DNA from: Pelomonas lactea | GTDB taxonomy: Bacteria; Pseudomonadota; Gammaproteobacteria; Burkholderiales; Burkholderiaceae_C | Length of the DNA stretch: 64,000 bases | Assembly (NCBI RefSeq): GCF_043555885.1 | Contig: NZ_JBIGHX010000008.1 | Coordinates: 248,001 to 312,000, forward strand | Direction: 5' to 3' | Part shown: positions 17,710 through 26,998 of the stretch, piece after piece | Position numbering within the stretch: the first letter of the stretch is position 1 | Layout: each line of letters opens with the position of its first letter | Translations under genes and position numbers: made by a program | Notes under the pieces: model-generated | Databases searched by the model: none | Told to the model about the DNA's origin: nothing | The model's input: only the letters and a program-made list of their open reading frames with translations

Positions 17710-17849
17710 CGACTAATGATGCGAGCCTCCACGCGCCATCGCTCTATTGGCAGTTGACGCATTTGGCGACGCACACGGAACCCCTCAATTCAAAAGCTGA
17801 ATCCAAGTATTGCGCCAAGTTCGCCGATGCTTCGAAGTACATCTCCTAG
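17706..17849 (+). CDS. possible 47-residue protein overlapping the nuclease-like gene
   Basis: The ATG overlaps the preceding TGA (ATGA), and the frame reads MTTNDASLHAPSLYWQL and closes with DASKYIS. Overlap coupling and plausible composition speak for it; small size and lack of known relatives speak against it. It may instead be the start of a gene broken by later rearrangement, since 17850-18093 shows no further coding signal. Confidence 0.3.
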   Translation: MTTNDASLHAPSLYWQLTHLATHTEPLNSKAESKYCAKFADASKYIS

Positions 17850-18093
17850 ACGGGAGCTCCACGGTTCGGTACATGTTGAACCAACCTATGAGCTCATCCA
17901 ACTGAGCGTTGCAAAGCCAGGCGCAGTTGGAAAAGATCGCTGCGGCGACACTGTCCTACGCACACTCGGTGGTTGAGCTGATTCCCCCTCATCCATCTCG
18001 CCCGGGCTTATCGTCATCGGTCAGCGCTTGCCGGCCAAAGCGATTACGAATTCTTGGGGGCGTGAGGTGAGCACGCAGCGAATACAACGAGCG

Positions 18094-18723
18094 TCATACG
18101 GCCCTCCCGTCAGACAAACCTTGCACGCTGCGCTGCAGTGTCTCCAGTCGGCCCTCAAGCGCTTCCGCCGTTGCTGCCGTAGCTCGTAACGCTGCAACCT
18201 CTTGCGTGCGCTCGTTGAGTACCTGTTGGACCTGCCGCAGCTGGTCGTCGAGGCGCTCGATGACGAGGGTCTTCTCCTGCGTCATCGCCTGTTGCGCGGC
18301 CATGCCAATCTCCAACTCTCGAATGCGCTCTGCGTGGCGTGCCAGCTCGTCGAGGTGGCCCTGTTCCACCTTTTCCAGCCGAGCAATTTGGGCATCCGCA
18401 TCAGCGAGTTGTGCGTTCGCCGATTTGAGAGCTGCTTTTGTGTGACGGTGGGGCTCGTCGACAGCTTCGTGCGCTAGCCGTTGCGCAGTGGCGAAGAGTT
18501 CACGGATGAAGGCTCCCCCGCGCGCAGCCACTTCATCCGGCACCACCACTGCAGCAAGCTCGTCTCGGCGAGCAAACCAAGTTCGCAAGTGAGGTGCCGC
18601 GGTCGATCTGGACCCGCCGCCTAGGCGAGCGAGCACGCCATCCAGAGTCGGCTCAGTACCCTCAGCCGCGAGGGCATCCGCGGCGGCCCACACGCTCGCC
18701 TCGGTCGCAATCGACCTGGTCAT
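18094..18723 (-). CDS. KfrA-like DNA-binding coiled-coil protein
   Basis: 209 residues from MTRSIATEASVW (an ATG eleven codons upstream is also possible). The N-terminal 110 residues match the KfrA_N domain (VWAAADALAAEGTEPTLDGVLARLGGGSR), a winged-helix-like DNA binder of plasmid maintenance genes. The remainder (about 110-205) is a long Gln/Glu/Leu coiled coil (ERIRELEIGMAAQQAMTQEK). KfrA proteins repress their own promoter and assist partition or stability of mobile DNA. An inverted array of half-sites lies directly upstream, which fits autoregulation. Confidence 0.85.
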   Translation of the reverse strand: MTRSIATEASVWAAADALAAEGTEPTLDGVLARLGGGSRSTAAPHLRTWFARRDELAAVVVPDEVAARGGAFIRELFATAQRLAHEAVDEPHRHTKAALKSANAQLADADAQIARLEKVEQGHLDELARHAERIRELEIGMAAQQAMTQEKTLVIERLDDQLRQVQQVLNERTQEVAALRATAATAEALEGRLETLQRSVQGLSDGRAV

Positions 18724-18758
18724 CGGGCTGCCCGCGGCTGCGTGACCGTGATGCATTG

Positions 18759-18799
18759 ACTGTACTCACTGTACTGAGCGCCAGTACGGTCAGTACGGT
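18759..18799. promoter_or_regulatory. four half-site operator upstream of the KfrA-like gene
   Basis: ACTGTACT occurs at 18759-18766 and again at 18768-18775. AGTACGGT, its near reverse complement, occurs at 18783-18790 and 18792-18799. Each pair has a nine-base period, and the two pairs face each other around 18779. The array lies 36 bases upstream of the KfrA-like start, where a self-repressing operator would be expected. Confidence 0.65.
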
Positions 18800-19455
18800 G
18801 ACGTGGTCGGCAGCTGAACTTCCTCATCAGGGGGCCTCCGAATCATGACGTCGTGCTCCGATTCGCGGAGCCGTCGATGCCGCGAACAGGTCGCGGATCA
18901 GGTCAACTCAAAAGCGCCTTAGGATCGCGACGAAGCGGCAGGCTAGGGGCACTTCGTCGGGGACGTCAACGCCTTTTTGGCCTTTATCCATCGGCTATAG
19001 CGCGCAATGGCCATCGCGTCGACTTAACTCCATTTGGGCTGTATCTGTGCCGCCACACACAAGCAAGAAGGGCCAGCCGGTTCAGCCCGACAGGCTCAAA
19101 AATCGGTGCGTCAAGGAGCCGTTCAGCGACTGGTCGGCGATGTGCGATTGCAGCGCATCGAAGGAATGGGTTGCCATTGTGGAAGCGCGCCTCATCAGCT
19201 CAGTAGGAGACGTTGCAGCGCGGCGCACGGACATCTATGCAAGGTGCTCATCTTGTTGAGCTAACGACTTGCCCCGCAGCGCCTGGAGAAGCTCACTGCC
19301 AATAGCGCACGCATTCGCAGCTCGTTTGGCCTGCCTGACCGAGGCTGCGAGGCGAGCATCGCTGACGTTTGCGTGGTGCACGCTGGGTAGACGGTCCGCC
19401 AAGCGCGGCAGGACCACCAGGGAAATGGTGGCGCTGCTCGGCTAAAGAGAAGGGC
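18800..19455. other. 650-base stretch without a convincing gene
   Basis: Several short open frames occur. The best are plus-strand 19047-19259, whose end (SKEWVAIVEARLISSVGDVA) looks protein-like, and minus-strand 19235-19417 (ANVSDARLAASVRQAKRAAN). Neither has a good ribosome binding site or a family I know. They could be decayed gene ends. Confidence 0.4.
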
Positions 19456-20079
19456 TTAGGCCGTGGCTTCGCCAGCGTCCACCGCTTCAGCGGGCGCGGG
19501 CTTTGTGGGCTTCTTAACGGCAGCCTTTTTCGCCGGCGCCACCTTGGCGGCTTTCTTGACAGGCGCCTTTGCTACGGGATTTGCGGCCGCCGCCGCCTTG
19601 GTTGCCTTGGTCGGCTTGGCCACCTTCTTCGCCGGCGCGGCCTTCTTCTTGGCCGCGACCTTCACCGCCTTCACCGGAGCGGCCTTCGCGGCAGCACGCG
19701 TCTTCTTGGCAGCCGGAGCTGCCTTCTTCGCGCCCACCAAGAACTCTTCGAGCGAGCGCCCAGAGGCAAGAGCGTCACGAATCCATTGCGGACGTTTGCC
19801 TATACCACCCCAGGCGTTGCCCTGGTCGTCAGCGAACTTCGGCGGCTTCGCAGCGCGAGCAGACTTTGCCTTGACTGCGTTGGCAGGCGCGCCCTTGGTC
19901 GGGGCTGCACGGCCGTTTCCGACGAACGTGCTGTCGGACGAGCCGAAGAGGTGTTCGGCGGTCAGGCCGTGCTGCGCAATCTCCCTCCGAATGCGCGCGA
20001 TGACGGTGGACTGAATTGCTGCTGCTTCTTTCTGCAGCTTCTCAATTTGACCCATGATTTTCGAGAGGGACTTAGCCAT
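19456..20079 (-). CDS. H-NS-family nucleoid protein with lysine/alanine tail
   Basis: 207 residues. The first 60 form the helical oligomerisation part (MAKSLSKIMGQIEKLQKEAA). Residues about 81-105 (FADDQGNAWGGIGKRPQWI) carry the H-NS DNA-binding core, in which the betaproteobacterial Gly-x-Gly-Lys-Arg-Pro loop contacts the AT-rich minor groove. From about residue 117 to the end it is almost only Lys, Ala, Pro and Val (AKKAAPAAKK-type repeats), like histone H1. Normal H-NS is about 100-135 residues, so the tail is an addition. It probably silences island genes and may bridge DNA in a sequence-independent way. Confidence 0.85.
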   Translation of the reverse strand: MAKSLSKIMGQIEKLQKEAAAIQSTVIARIRREIAQHGLTAEHLFGSSDSTFVGNGRAAPTKGAPANAVKAKSARAAKPPKFADDQGNAWGGIGKRPQWIRDALASGRSLEEFLVGAKKAAPAAKKTRAAAKAAPVKAVKVAAKKKAAPAKKVAKPTKATKAAAAANPVAKAPVKKAAKVAPAKKAAVKKPTKPAPAEAVDAGEATA

Positions 20080-20196
20080 GCAACGACTCCAAGTGATATT
20101 GCAGGCGAGAGTCTAGGTCGCAATGACGCAAATCACGGGAGCTGTCCTCAAATGCTCTTGCATGTGCAGTTCTGGAACTGGCCCGCCGACCCGGAC

Positions 20197-20877
20197 TCAA
20201 TGGTGCCGAGACGTCAAATACTCCTTGTGGCCAGCCGCATTGACGATGTACTTGCCCCCGCGTGGACCCGTGTGGACTGTCGCGGTTGCTTGGCTTGATG
20301 CTGGGGCGCTAGCGCCTGAAGTTGGCGCACTGGCCGGCGCAGAGGCAGATAGCGCGGCAACCTTGGCAGTCTTGCGGAACTCCCACGGCGGGATCGCGGG
20401 CGATGCCCACAAACCCGCGTGAGATGCTTTGGCATCGGACTCGATGTTCAACAGCTCTGGGCGCCTTAAGTACATGCGGTAGGCCCACGCCATCCCGTGT
20501 TCGACCATCACGCGCGAGACGTCACGCCCCTCACATGAAACGACACCCACAATGCGCCCGTACAGATCAGTCGTTCGCGTTTGGACCTTCGCCTGTTGTT
20601 TGAAGCACAGCGTCGACAACTCGCGCTTGGCCGCCTGACCGAAGGGCTGGCCAAGCTCAGGCGCGTCAATGTCGGCGAGGCGAATCTGCAGTTGCTTCTT
20701 CTCTGCCGTCAGGAGCGTTAGCGTGTCGCCATCGTGGACCCCGACGACCAGACCTGTGACCTCCTGGGCCGCCAAGTGTGAGGACACGCACAGGGCGGCG
20801 AGCGTGGCAAAGAGCTTGAGCATCTGCAGAGCAATGCCCGCTCTCGATCCGCCGTGGCGGTCGCGCCAGTCCATCAT
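20197..20877 (-). CDS. secreted thermonuclease-like (SNase) protein
   Basis: 226 residues from an ATG overlapping the stop of the helicase gene (ATGA); an internal ATG at 20823 begins directly at the signal peptide (MLKLFATLAALCVSSHLAAQ). The SNase domain follows: VHDGDTLTLL (Asp), QLQIRLADIDAPE (Arg and Glu of the active site) and QPFGQAAKRELS, then DLYGRIVGVV. A Pro/Ala/Ser linker leads to a C-terminal GPRGGKYIVNAAGHKEYL module seen in other small nuclease-associated proteins. It is expected to cleave nucleic acid in the periplasm or outside. Coupling to the giant helicase/nuclease gene is unusual for a secreted enzyme. Confidence 0.8.
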   Translation of the reverse strand: MMDWRDRHGGSRAGIALQMLKLFATLAALCVSSHLAAQEVTGLVVGVHDGDTLTLLTAEKKQLQIRLADIDAPELGQPFGQAAKRELSTLCFKQQAKVQTRTTDLYGRIVGVVSCEGRDVSRVMVEHGMAWAYRMYLRRPELLNIESDAKASHAGLWASPAIPPWEFRKTAKVAALSASAPASAPTSGASAPASSQATATVHTGPRGGKYIVNAAGHKEYLTSRHH

Positions 20878-23800
20878 TGGAGCAACCGAACCTGGTCCCC
20901 CTCGACCACGACACGACCTCGCTCGGCCAGATGCGCGATGGCCAACATGGCTCGTGCCTCCGCATCAGCAGCAACCCGGTTCATCCCAAGCATCTTGCAC
21001 GTCGTACGGGCAAGCTCCTGGCGGCTCGTGCCGCCAGCCTGGTCGAGGATGTGCCGCATCACGGCGCCCACCTCTTCAAGCGCGACCTCGTCGATGTGGC
21101 GGCGTGAGTTCTCGTCGCCGCTGGACACCCTGAAGTCCGCCCAGTCTGACGGGTTCACGTTGGCGGGCCAGAAGAAGGTCTTGTCGCCATCCACCGTCTT
21201 CACGAACCGCGGAAGGGCCAAGCTCTTTAGCCTGTCGACGATGCGTGAACCGGTCCGTTCCAGCCCCCAGGCGCGGGCAACGCGCTTGTAGAGCACACTC
21301 TCCAAGATCGGGCCCTCCAGGTCCACGACACGGGTCAGGTGGTCATGGAGAGTGGTGGTCGAGTACGGCTCGTAGAACGCATCCGGTTCACCCAACGGGA
21401 GAACCGCCACCGAGTAGTGCTTGAGCGGGCTCTCCGTGGGAACAATCTGCGCGTTCGCCTCGGCGACCTGCTCTTCGGGCTCGGTATCAGGAGGCGCAGC
21501 TTCCTCGGCTACCTCTGGCTCGGCGATCACTTCCTCAGGGTCCTGGCTGACCAGCTCCTCAAGCTTTGCCTGTAGCTTCTCAAGTTCGCGCTGCGGATCG
21601 AGCCACCAGTCGGTCGACCAGATGCGATGGATACGCCAGCCGAGCCCCTCAAGAACGTGCTGCCGCAAGCGATCCCGGTCGCGCGCGGTAGCCGCTGAGT
21701 GGTAGGTCGCTCCATCGCACTCCACGCCGAGCAGGTAGCGGCCAGGTGCCCTGGGGTCCACGACGCCGATGTCGATCCGGTAGCCCGAGCAGCCGACCTG
21801 TGGGTGCACATCCCATTGCTTGTCGCGAAGCATGCCGATGACGGCCGTCTCGAATGGGCTGTCCGGCGCCAAGCCGGTGGGCATGGACTGCTCGACGAGC
21901 GCACGCGGACCCCGTCGGGCGAATTCGAGATAGTGCTTCAAGTCGCGAACGCCCGCCGCCCGGACCTTGGCAAGGTCGATTTGCTCCGGCTTCAACGTGC
22001 TGAAGATGACGACGCCATGCCTAGCCCGCGAAATCGCCACGTTCAAGCGCCTGTGGCCCCCCTCGGAATTGAGCGGGCCAAAGTTCATCGTCAGCTTTCC
22101 AGCTGCGTCTGGACCGTAGGTGATGGAGAACAAGATGACGTCGCGCTCATCGCCTTGGACATTCTCGAGGTTCTTGATGAACAGCTCTTCCGACACCTTT
22201 TGCGCGAGCACTTTGTCCAGCTTGTCGTTTGACCTGCGCCTCGCTTCGAGAAGCGTGGCGATGAGCGACTGCTGCGTCTGATTGAAGGTGACGACGCCCA
22301 TAGTCAGTCCGCCGCTGCCCTCCTTGAGGTAGTGCTGCTCGATGGCGTTGACGATTGCATCTGCTTCAGCACGGTTGGTGCGCGACCCCCCGCGGTCGTA
22401 GGCACCTGCCACTGGTTGGAAGCGAACGGCCACGTCTGCGGTCACCGGCGACGGGAAGGTGACCAGCTCTGAGTCGTAGTAGTTGACGTTGCTGAAGGCA
22501 ATCAGGCTCTCGTGTTTGCTGCGGTAGTGCCACTTCAGGGTTAGCCGGTTCATCCCGGCGCCAAGACACTCGTCGAGGATGCTCTCCAGGTCCTCGACCT
22601 GCTGACCGTCACCGCCGTCACCGTCATCCGTCGAGGAGCGGTTGAAGAAGTTCGTGGGAGGTAACTGTTTCGGGTCGCCGACGACAACGAGCTGCTTGCC
22701 GCGAGCAATCACGCCCACGGCGTCCCACACCGCAATTTGCGAGGCTTCGTCGAAGACCACCACGTCGAACTGCGAGTGGCCCGCCGCCAGGTACTGCGCT
22801 ACGGAAAGTGGCGACATCAGCAGGCACGGCTTAAGCTTCGGCAGGAGGGTGGGCAGCCCCTGCATCAGCTGGCGCACGGGGAGGTGCTTGCGCTGCTTTT
22901 GCAGCTCACGGCGTAGTCTGCCCATCTCGCTGTCCGCCCCGACGACGGCACTGGTCGCTGTCGGCACCTTCCCAGACAGCGTGGCAGCGATGTACGCCTG
23001 CGTGAGCTTCTGGAACCTGGTGTCGGCGTCGCGGAACTCGCGAATCTTCCGTTCGTGGTCCGCGCTCGAGAAGGTGCGGAGCACGGGTTCCTTGTCGACC
23101 GCACGCTTGAGCCACCAGCTGCGATAGCTGTACTCGAAGTGCCCCGCGACATCGACCAGGGCGATCCGGCCGCTCTCAACAGACTCGACGACGCCCTGCA
23201 GGCCCTGGGCGATTGCCTGCGAGCGCACGCCACGCCACAGGCACCACGGTTGGATGGCTCGTCGCCCGTGCTGCCAGCTCGCCAGGAGCGACTGCACTCG
23301 CGGGATGGCACCGTCGGCTTGAATGTCACCCGCCAGTGGTGCGGTGGGCTTCGCCACCTCGTTGAGCACGGCCAGCTTGGCCTGGAACTCGCGGTACGCA
23401 TCGCGGAACTCCAGCAGCTTGCGTCCGGACGCCCCGGCAGGCCCCAGCACCGCACGCTGCTCGCCGACGAGCGGACTCAGTGCCCGCTGGATCGCCTCGG
23501 CGCGCGCAGCATCCCCGGCTGCAACTCGAGCTACTGCATCGGCAAACGTTCGAGCCCAGGCGGCGTGCCTCTCGACAGCGTCCCAGTCGGTCTGCACGCC
23601 CGAGTAGGCCTCGTCCAGCAATGCCTCGGCGTCAGCGTGCAAGCCTCGGAGGAACTGGTCCTCCTCGTTGACGTCGCCCAAAGGCTTCAGCGCGGTGCTC
23701 AGAGCTGCACCAGACGGCGGCCGAGAGTCCTCACGAACTGCAGCCAGCTTCGCAAGGATGCCTCGCTTGGCGAACCAGGACTTCGGCCACCAGGCGTTGT

Positions 23801-26800
23801 TCGCGGCTGTCCACTGCCCGTTCAGCTCCGCGCCGTTCAATTTCGCAAGGTTGGGAGTCCAACCAGGACCCACCAGTGCCCAGTGCTGCTGCCGTGCTCG
23901 GCCGTGCTTCACAAGCGTCTGAACCCGTGTTCTCGTCGCCGTGTCATGCGCCTGCTTCGCGAGGGCGACCGGAACCTTCGGTGCCGCCAGAAGTACGTCG
24001 GCCAGATGGTCAAACGCCGCAAGCCCCTCAAGACTCTGGCCGGCCGGCGCGTCGCCCAGCAGCGTGGCGAGAGGCTCCGTCTTGTCCTTGAGCGTGCCTG
24101 CGGCTGAGCTTGCCGCGGCGACCGCGCCTTCGAACTCTTCTTGCCAAAGAGGTGACCAATCGCTGTGACCAACCAGCGCGAGCGGGTGGTCGTGCAACGT
24201 CGTCAGGGCCTGGCCCAGCGCGGCGATGCGCCGCGTCGTCTCGCGCAGCTTGTCCAGCTCGGCATGGCTGTGCGTGTTGGGGTCCGCCCATGGCATGTGC
24301 GACGCCGGCGTGCCAGTGTTCGCAATGCAGGTTCCGATGGCCGAGTAGACGTCCAGGCCGTTGGAGTGCTCACGGTGAAGGGCGTCGACGAGCCCGTTGA
24401 GCTCCATCCGCAGAGCGGCCAAACGGTCGGCCTCGCGCTCCCACTCACTGGCTGTCTTGGTGCTGCTGACTTCCAAGGCCTTGCCAAGCTGCGCCAGAAC
24501 ATCCGTCTTCTTGGTCTTTGAGGAATGGAGCTCCAGGCAGAACGGCGCCAGGCCAACGTCGGTGAGCCGCCGGTGCACCACCTCAAGCGCCGCTACCTTC
24601 TCGGCGACGAACAGGACGGTCCTCCCCTTGGCCAGCGTGTTGGCAATGATGTTTGTGATGGTCTGGGACTTGCCAGTGCCAGGAGGCCCTTCGAGGACCA
24701 AGTCGCGCCCCGAGTCGACGGCGCAGATGGCTTCGAGCTGCGACGAGTCCGATAGCATCGGCGCACGGATGTCCTGCGGACGGTAGGCATCGTCGAGGCG
24801 CAGCCTCTCGGTCGACTCCGGCGCGTCCGTCGTGAACGCCTCTCCCGGGTGCTCGATGAGATGTTTGACGACGCGGTTGGCCTTGAGCTGCTCCGTTCTG
24901 TCCTGCAGGTCCTTCCACATCAGGTACTTGGTGAAGCTGAAGATGCCGAGGTGGGCTTCCTCACGGACCTCCCATTTCGGCAGCTCCCGCGTGGCCAGGC
25001 GGAAGGCCTGCAGGATGCGGGGCACGTCCACGCCGCTGTCGTCGGTGTGCACCGTGTCCAAACCGGTGGTGTTCAACTCAAACGCGCTGCGGAGCAGCTG
25101 CAGCAGCGTTGGGTTGATGATGGTCTCGTCGTCATGCCGGGTCAGCCGGTATCCGCTGCGCACCGATTGCCGGCTCAGCGTCACCGGCACCAGGAGGATC
25201 GGTGCGAGGTGCGACGCGTCAGCCTTGTCCGCCTCGGTCCACCTCAGGAATCCAAGCGCGAGGTAGAGGGTGTTCGCGCCGCCTTCCTCCAAGCCCGTCT
25301 TGGCGGCCGTGAGCAGCGAAAGCAGGTTGCCGTCGAGACCCTCCGTGCCCACGCGGGCGATTAGCTCCTTGTTCGGCAGGGCGTCGCGAGCCATGTCGTC
25401 GAGCGGTGAGCGCCCGGTGCGCATGGCGTGCACCTGCGCCGAGCGCGGATCGCCACCCTCCATGAGCGCGGGCAGCGGCTTGATGCGGAACTCCACGCCG
25501 TCGGCGAGCCCGTCTTCCAACGCGCCCAGGTCCGGCGCCACCAACTGCAGCGTCGACTTGGTCGTTTTGAAGTTCAGCAGCTTGTTCCGCAGCGTCAGGT
25601 CCAGCAGCTTGGCCTTCCACTTCGCTAGGCGGCCTTCAGGCGTGTCCTCAGCGGCAATCTCGATAGGCGTCAAGTACGCCGGATCGAGTGGCGGCAGGTC
25701 CGGCGTCTGCTCGATGTCATCCGGTGCGCTGGCCTCGTCCACGGCAGCGCTCTTGGCGAGGGTCACGCGGCTGGGTAGGGGCTTGATTTGGACGCCCCGA
25801 GCCATGAAGACGTCCACGCCGAACAGGAACCCGTCTTCGTCTCGCAGATGCTCAAGGCCGCGCTCAAGCGCAATCCGAAGGGAAGGGCGGTGGCTGTGAT
25901 GGAGCGCAACGCCGGTCGTCTCGAATGCCAGGAACTCGCCGCTGTCCATGCGCTTGCGGATTTCCTGAGCGTCCTCGACCAACGGCTGGCTGAACGACGC
26001 CTGATGGAGCCACACCCCCACCCAGGCGTGCCCCTGCTTGACGAGCACCACCGGGCGCAATCCGGCCTGCTCAAGGCACGATGCGAACAGCATCGCGAGG
26101 TCCAAGCAGGTGGCGACCTTCGATTCGAGGATGCGGTCGGCTGTCCGAATCTTCTGCCCATCGCTGCCAAATGACGCGGGAGGCTCGGCGTATTGCAGGT
26201 TCTCTGCTGCCAGGGTGCTGTACAGCGCCGACACCTGCTTCCACACGACGTCTCTGCTCTTGGATTGGTAGCCGTCCATCGACAGGTCAGGGTGGGACTT
26301 CCGCAAGAGCTTGGATGCCTTGCCGACCAAGACGTCGACGGCCGGGTTGTTCGGCATCGAAAAAGCCGCCAGCAGCTCTGGAAGTGCGCGCGTTCCCGCC
26401 CATTGGTCGTAGGCGAGGACCTGAACGGGCTGGTTGTGGTGGAACAGCTCCTCGGTGCCGCGCAGCACGGTCGCGGTGATGGAGGCCGACATGCCTTCTT
26501 GCAGATCGGACAGGTAGCTGTGGTCGGGGTGGAGGTCGAGCGGCGAAATCAGGCGCGACTCGCCTGGCGCAAGGGACTCAAAGCGAAGCTTCGTGCCGCG
26601 GGCGAACGAGGGGTTGCAGGCGACGAGCACCTCCAACCCTTCAAGATGCTCTTCGGTGCCATTGGTCAATCGGAGCGAGCGCACCACCGGGATGGCGTTC
26701 TGGATCGACGCATACCCGACCGTTGGGTCAGCTTGCAGCTCGACACGGATGGTGCCGGCAGGTGCACTTGGTGTCTCTGGCGCCTGCGCCTGCAGCGTCT

Positions 26801-26807
26801 CGTCCAT
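20874..26807 (-). CDS. giant DUF4011/SF1 helicase/Vsr-like nuclease/DUF3320 protein (Hhe type)
   Basis: 1977 residues from MDETLQAQA, chosen because AGGGGGAG sits five bases upstream. The N-terminal 600 residues include a transglutaminase-like stretch (KVATCLDLAMLFASCL) and the DUF4011 segment (KWKAKLLDLTLRNKLLNFK). Walker A LEGPPGTGKSQT is at about 705, Walker B VVFDEASQIAVWDAVG at about 1346 and helicase motif VI VAISRARHG near 1587. A Vsr/DUF559-type nuclease follows (RIDIGVVDP then GVECDGATYH, about 1675-1695), and a DUF3320-like C-terminus (DLEGPILESVLYKRVARAWG). This order is that of proteins reported as single-gene anti-phage systems (helicase with HEPN-like and Vsr domains). Probably degrades invading DNA. 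All key motifs look intact. Confidence 0.85.
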   Translation of the reverse strand: MDETLQAQAPETPSAPAGTIRVELQADPTVGYASIQNAIPVVRSLRLTNGTEEHLEGLEVLVACNPSFARGTKLRFESLAPGESRLISPLDLHPDHSYLSDLQEGMSASITATVLRGTEELFHHNQPVQVLAYDQWAGTRALPELLAAFSMPNNPAVDVLVGKASKLLRKSHPDLSMDGYQSKSRDVVWKQVSALYSTLAAENLQYAEPPASFGSDGQKIRTADRILESKVATCLDLAMLFASCLEQAGLRPVVLVKQGHAWVGVWLHQASFSQPLVEDAQEIRKRMDSGEFLAFETTGVALHHSHRPSLRIALERGLEHLRDEDGFLFGVDVFMARGVQIKPLPSRVTLAKSAAVDEASAPDDIEQTPDLPPLDPAYLTPIEIAAEDTPEGRLAKWKAKLLDLTLRNKLLNFKTTKSTLQLVAPDLGALEDGLADGVEFRIKPLPALMEGGDPRSAQVHAMRTGRSPLDDMARDALPNKELIARVGTEGLDGNLLSLLTAAKTGLEEGGANTLYLALGFLRWTEADKADASHLAPILLVPVTLSRQSVRSGYRLTRHDDETIINPTLLQLLRSAFELNTTGLDTVHTDDSGVDVPRILQAFRLATRELPKWEVREEAHLGIFSFTKYLMWKDLQDRTEQLKANRVVKHLIEHPGEAFTTDAPESTERLRLDDAYRPQDIRAPMLSDSSQLEAICAVDSGRDLVLEGPPGTGKSQTITNIIANTLAKGRTVLFVAEKVAALEVVHRRLTDVGLAPFCLELHSSKTKKTDVLAQLGKALEVSSTKTASEWEREADRLAALRMELNGLVDALHREHSNGLDVYSAIGTCIANTGTPASHMPWADPNTHSHAELDKLRETTRRIAALGQALTTLHDHPLALVGHSDWSPLWQEEFEGAVAAASSAAGTLKDKTEPLATLLGDAPAGQSLEGLAAFDHLADVLLAAPKVPVALAKQAHDTATRTRVQTLVKHGRARQQHWALVGPGWTPNLAKLNGAELNGQWTAANNAWWPKSWFAKRGILAKLAAVREDSRPPSGAALSTALKPLGDVNEEDQFLRGLHADAEALLDEAYSGVQTDWDAVERHAAWARTFADAVARVAAGDAARAEAIQRALSPLVGEQRAVLGPAGASGRKLLEFRDAYREFQAKLAVLNEVAKPTAPLAGDIQADGAIPRVQSLLASWQHGRRAIQPWCLWRGVRSQAIAQGLQGVVESVESGRIALVDVAGHFEYSYRSWWLKRAVDKEPVLRTFSSADHERKIREFRDADTRFQKLTQAYIAATLSGKVPTATSAVVGADSEMGRLRRELQKQRKHLPVRQLMQGLPTLLPKLKPCLLMSPLSVAQYLAAGHSQFDVVVFDEASQIAVWDAVGVIARGKQLVVVGDPKQLPPTNFFNRSSTDDGDGGDGQQVEDLESILDECLGAGMNRLTLKWHYRSKHESLIAFSNVNYYDSELVTFPSPVTADVAVRFQPVAGAYDRGGSRTNRAEADAIVNAIEQHYLKEGSGGLTMGVVTFNQTQQSLIATLLEARRRSNDKLDKVLAQKVSEELFIKNLENVQGDERDVILFSITYGPDAAGKLTMNFGPLNSEGGHRRLNVAISRARHGVVIFSTLKPEQIDLAKVRAAGVRDLKHYLEFARRGPRALVEQSMPTGLAPDSPFETAVIGMLRDKQWDVHPQVGCSGYRIDIGVVDPRAPGRYLLGVECDGATYHSAATARDRDRLRQHVLEGLGWRIHRIWSTDWWLDPQRELEKLQAKLEELVSQDPEEVIAEPEVAEEAAPPDTEPEEQVAEANAQIVPTESPLKHYSVAVLPLGEPDAFYEPYSTTTLHDHLTRVVDLEGPILESVLYKRVARAWGLERTGSRIVDRLKSLALPRFVKTVDGDKTFFWPANVNPSDWADFRVSSGDENSRRHIDEVALEEVGAVMRHILDQAGGTSRQELARTTCKMLGMNRVAADAEARAMLAIAHLAERGRVVVEGDQVRLLQ

Positions 26808-26900
26808 CACGACTCCCCCTAGTTTCTTGTAGTCCAACAAGATGCTGCACCGCAGATGTGTTGGCTAGGGGAAAAGCCCGAGGCAGGGCGCCGCTCACGC

Positions 26901-26933
26901 AAAAAAGGGCCCGTCCGGTCGTCCCGAGGGCCC
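26901..26933 (-). terminator. rho-independent terminator of the small gene at 26999
   Basis: On the minus strand a stem with GGGCCC at both ends (26907-26912 and 26928-26933) is followed by six T (26901-26906). It lies between the small upstream gene and the helicase gene, separating metal genes from the conflict block. Confidence 0.65.
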
Positions 26934-26998
26934 AACGCTGTCCGTCAAGGACGCCCAGCAACTGCTCTGTACGCGCGCCCGCGGCGCGCCTTGGTCGG

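Noticed and set aside
19456..20014. Plus-strand Ala/Phe-rich open frames at the H-NS gene
   Set aside because: They mirror the lysine/alanine repeats of the H-NS tail on the other strand.
23055..24107. 350-codon plus-strand open frame inside the giant helicase gene
   Set aside because: Antisense of a gene with clear helicase motifs. No ribosome binding site or family.
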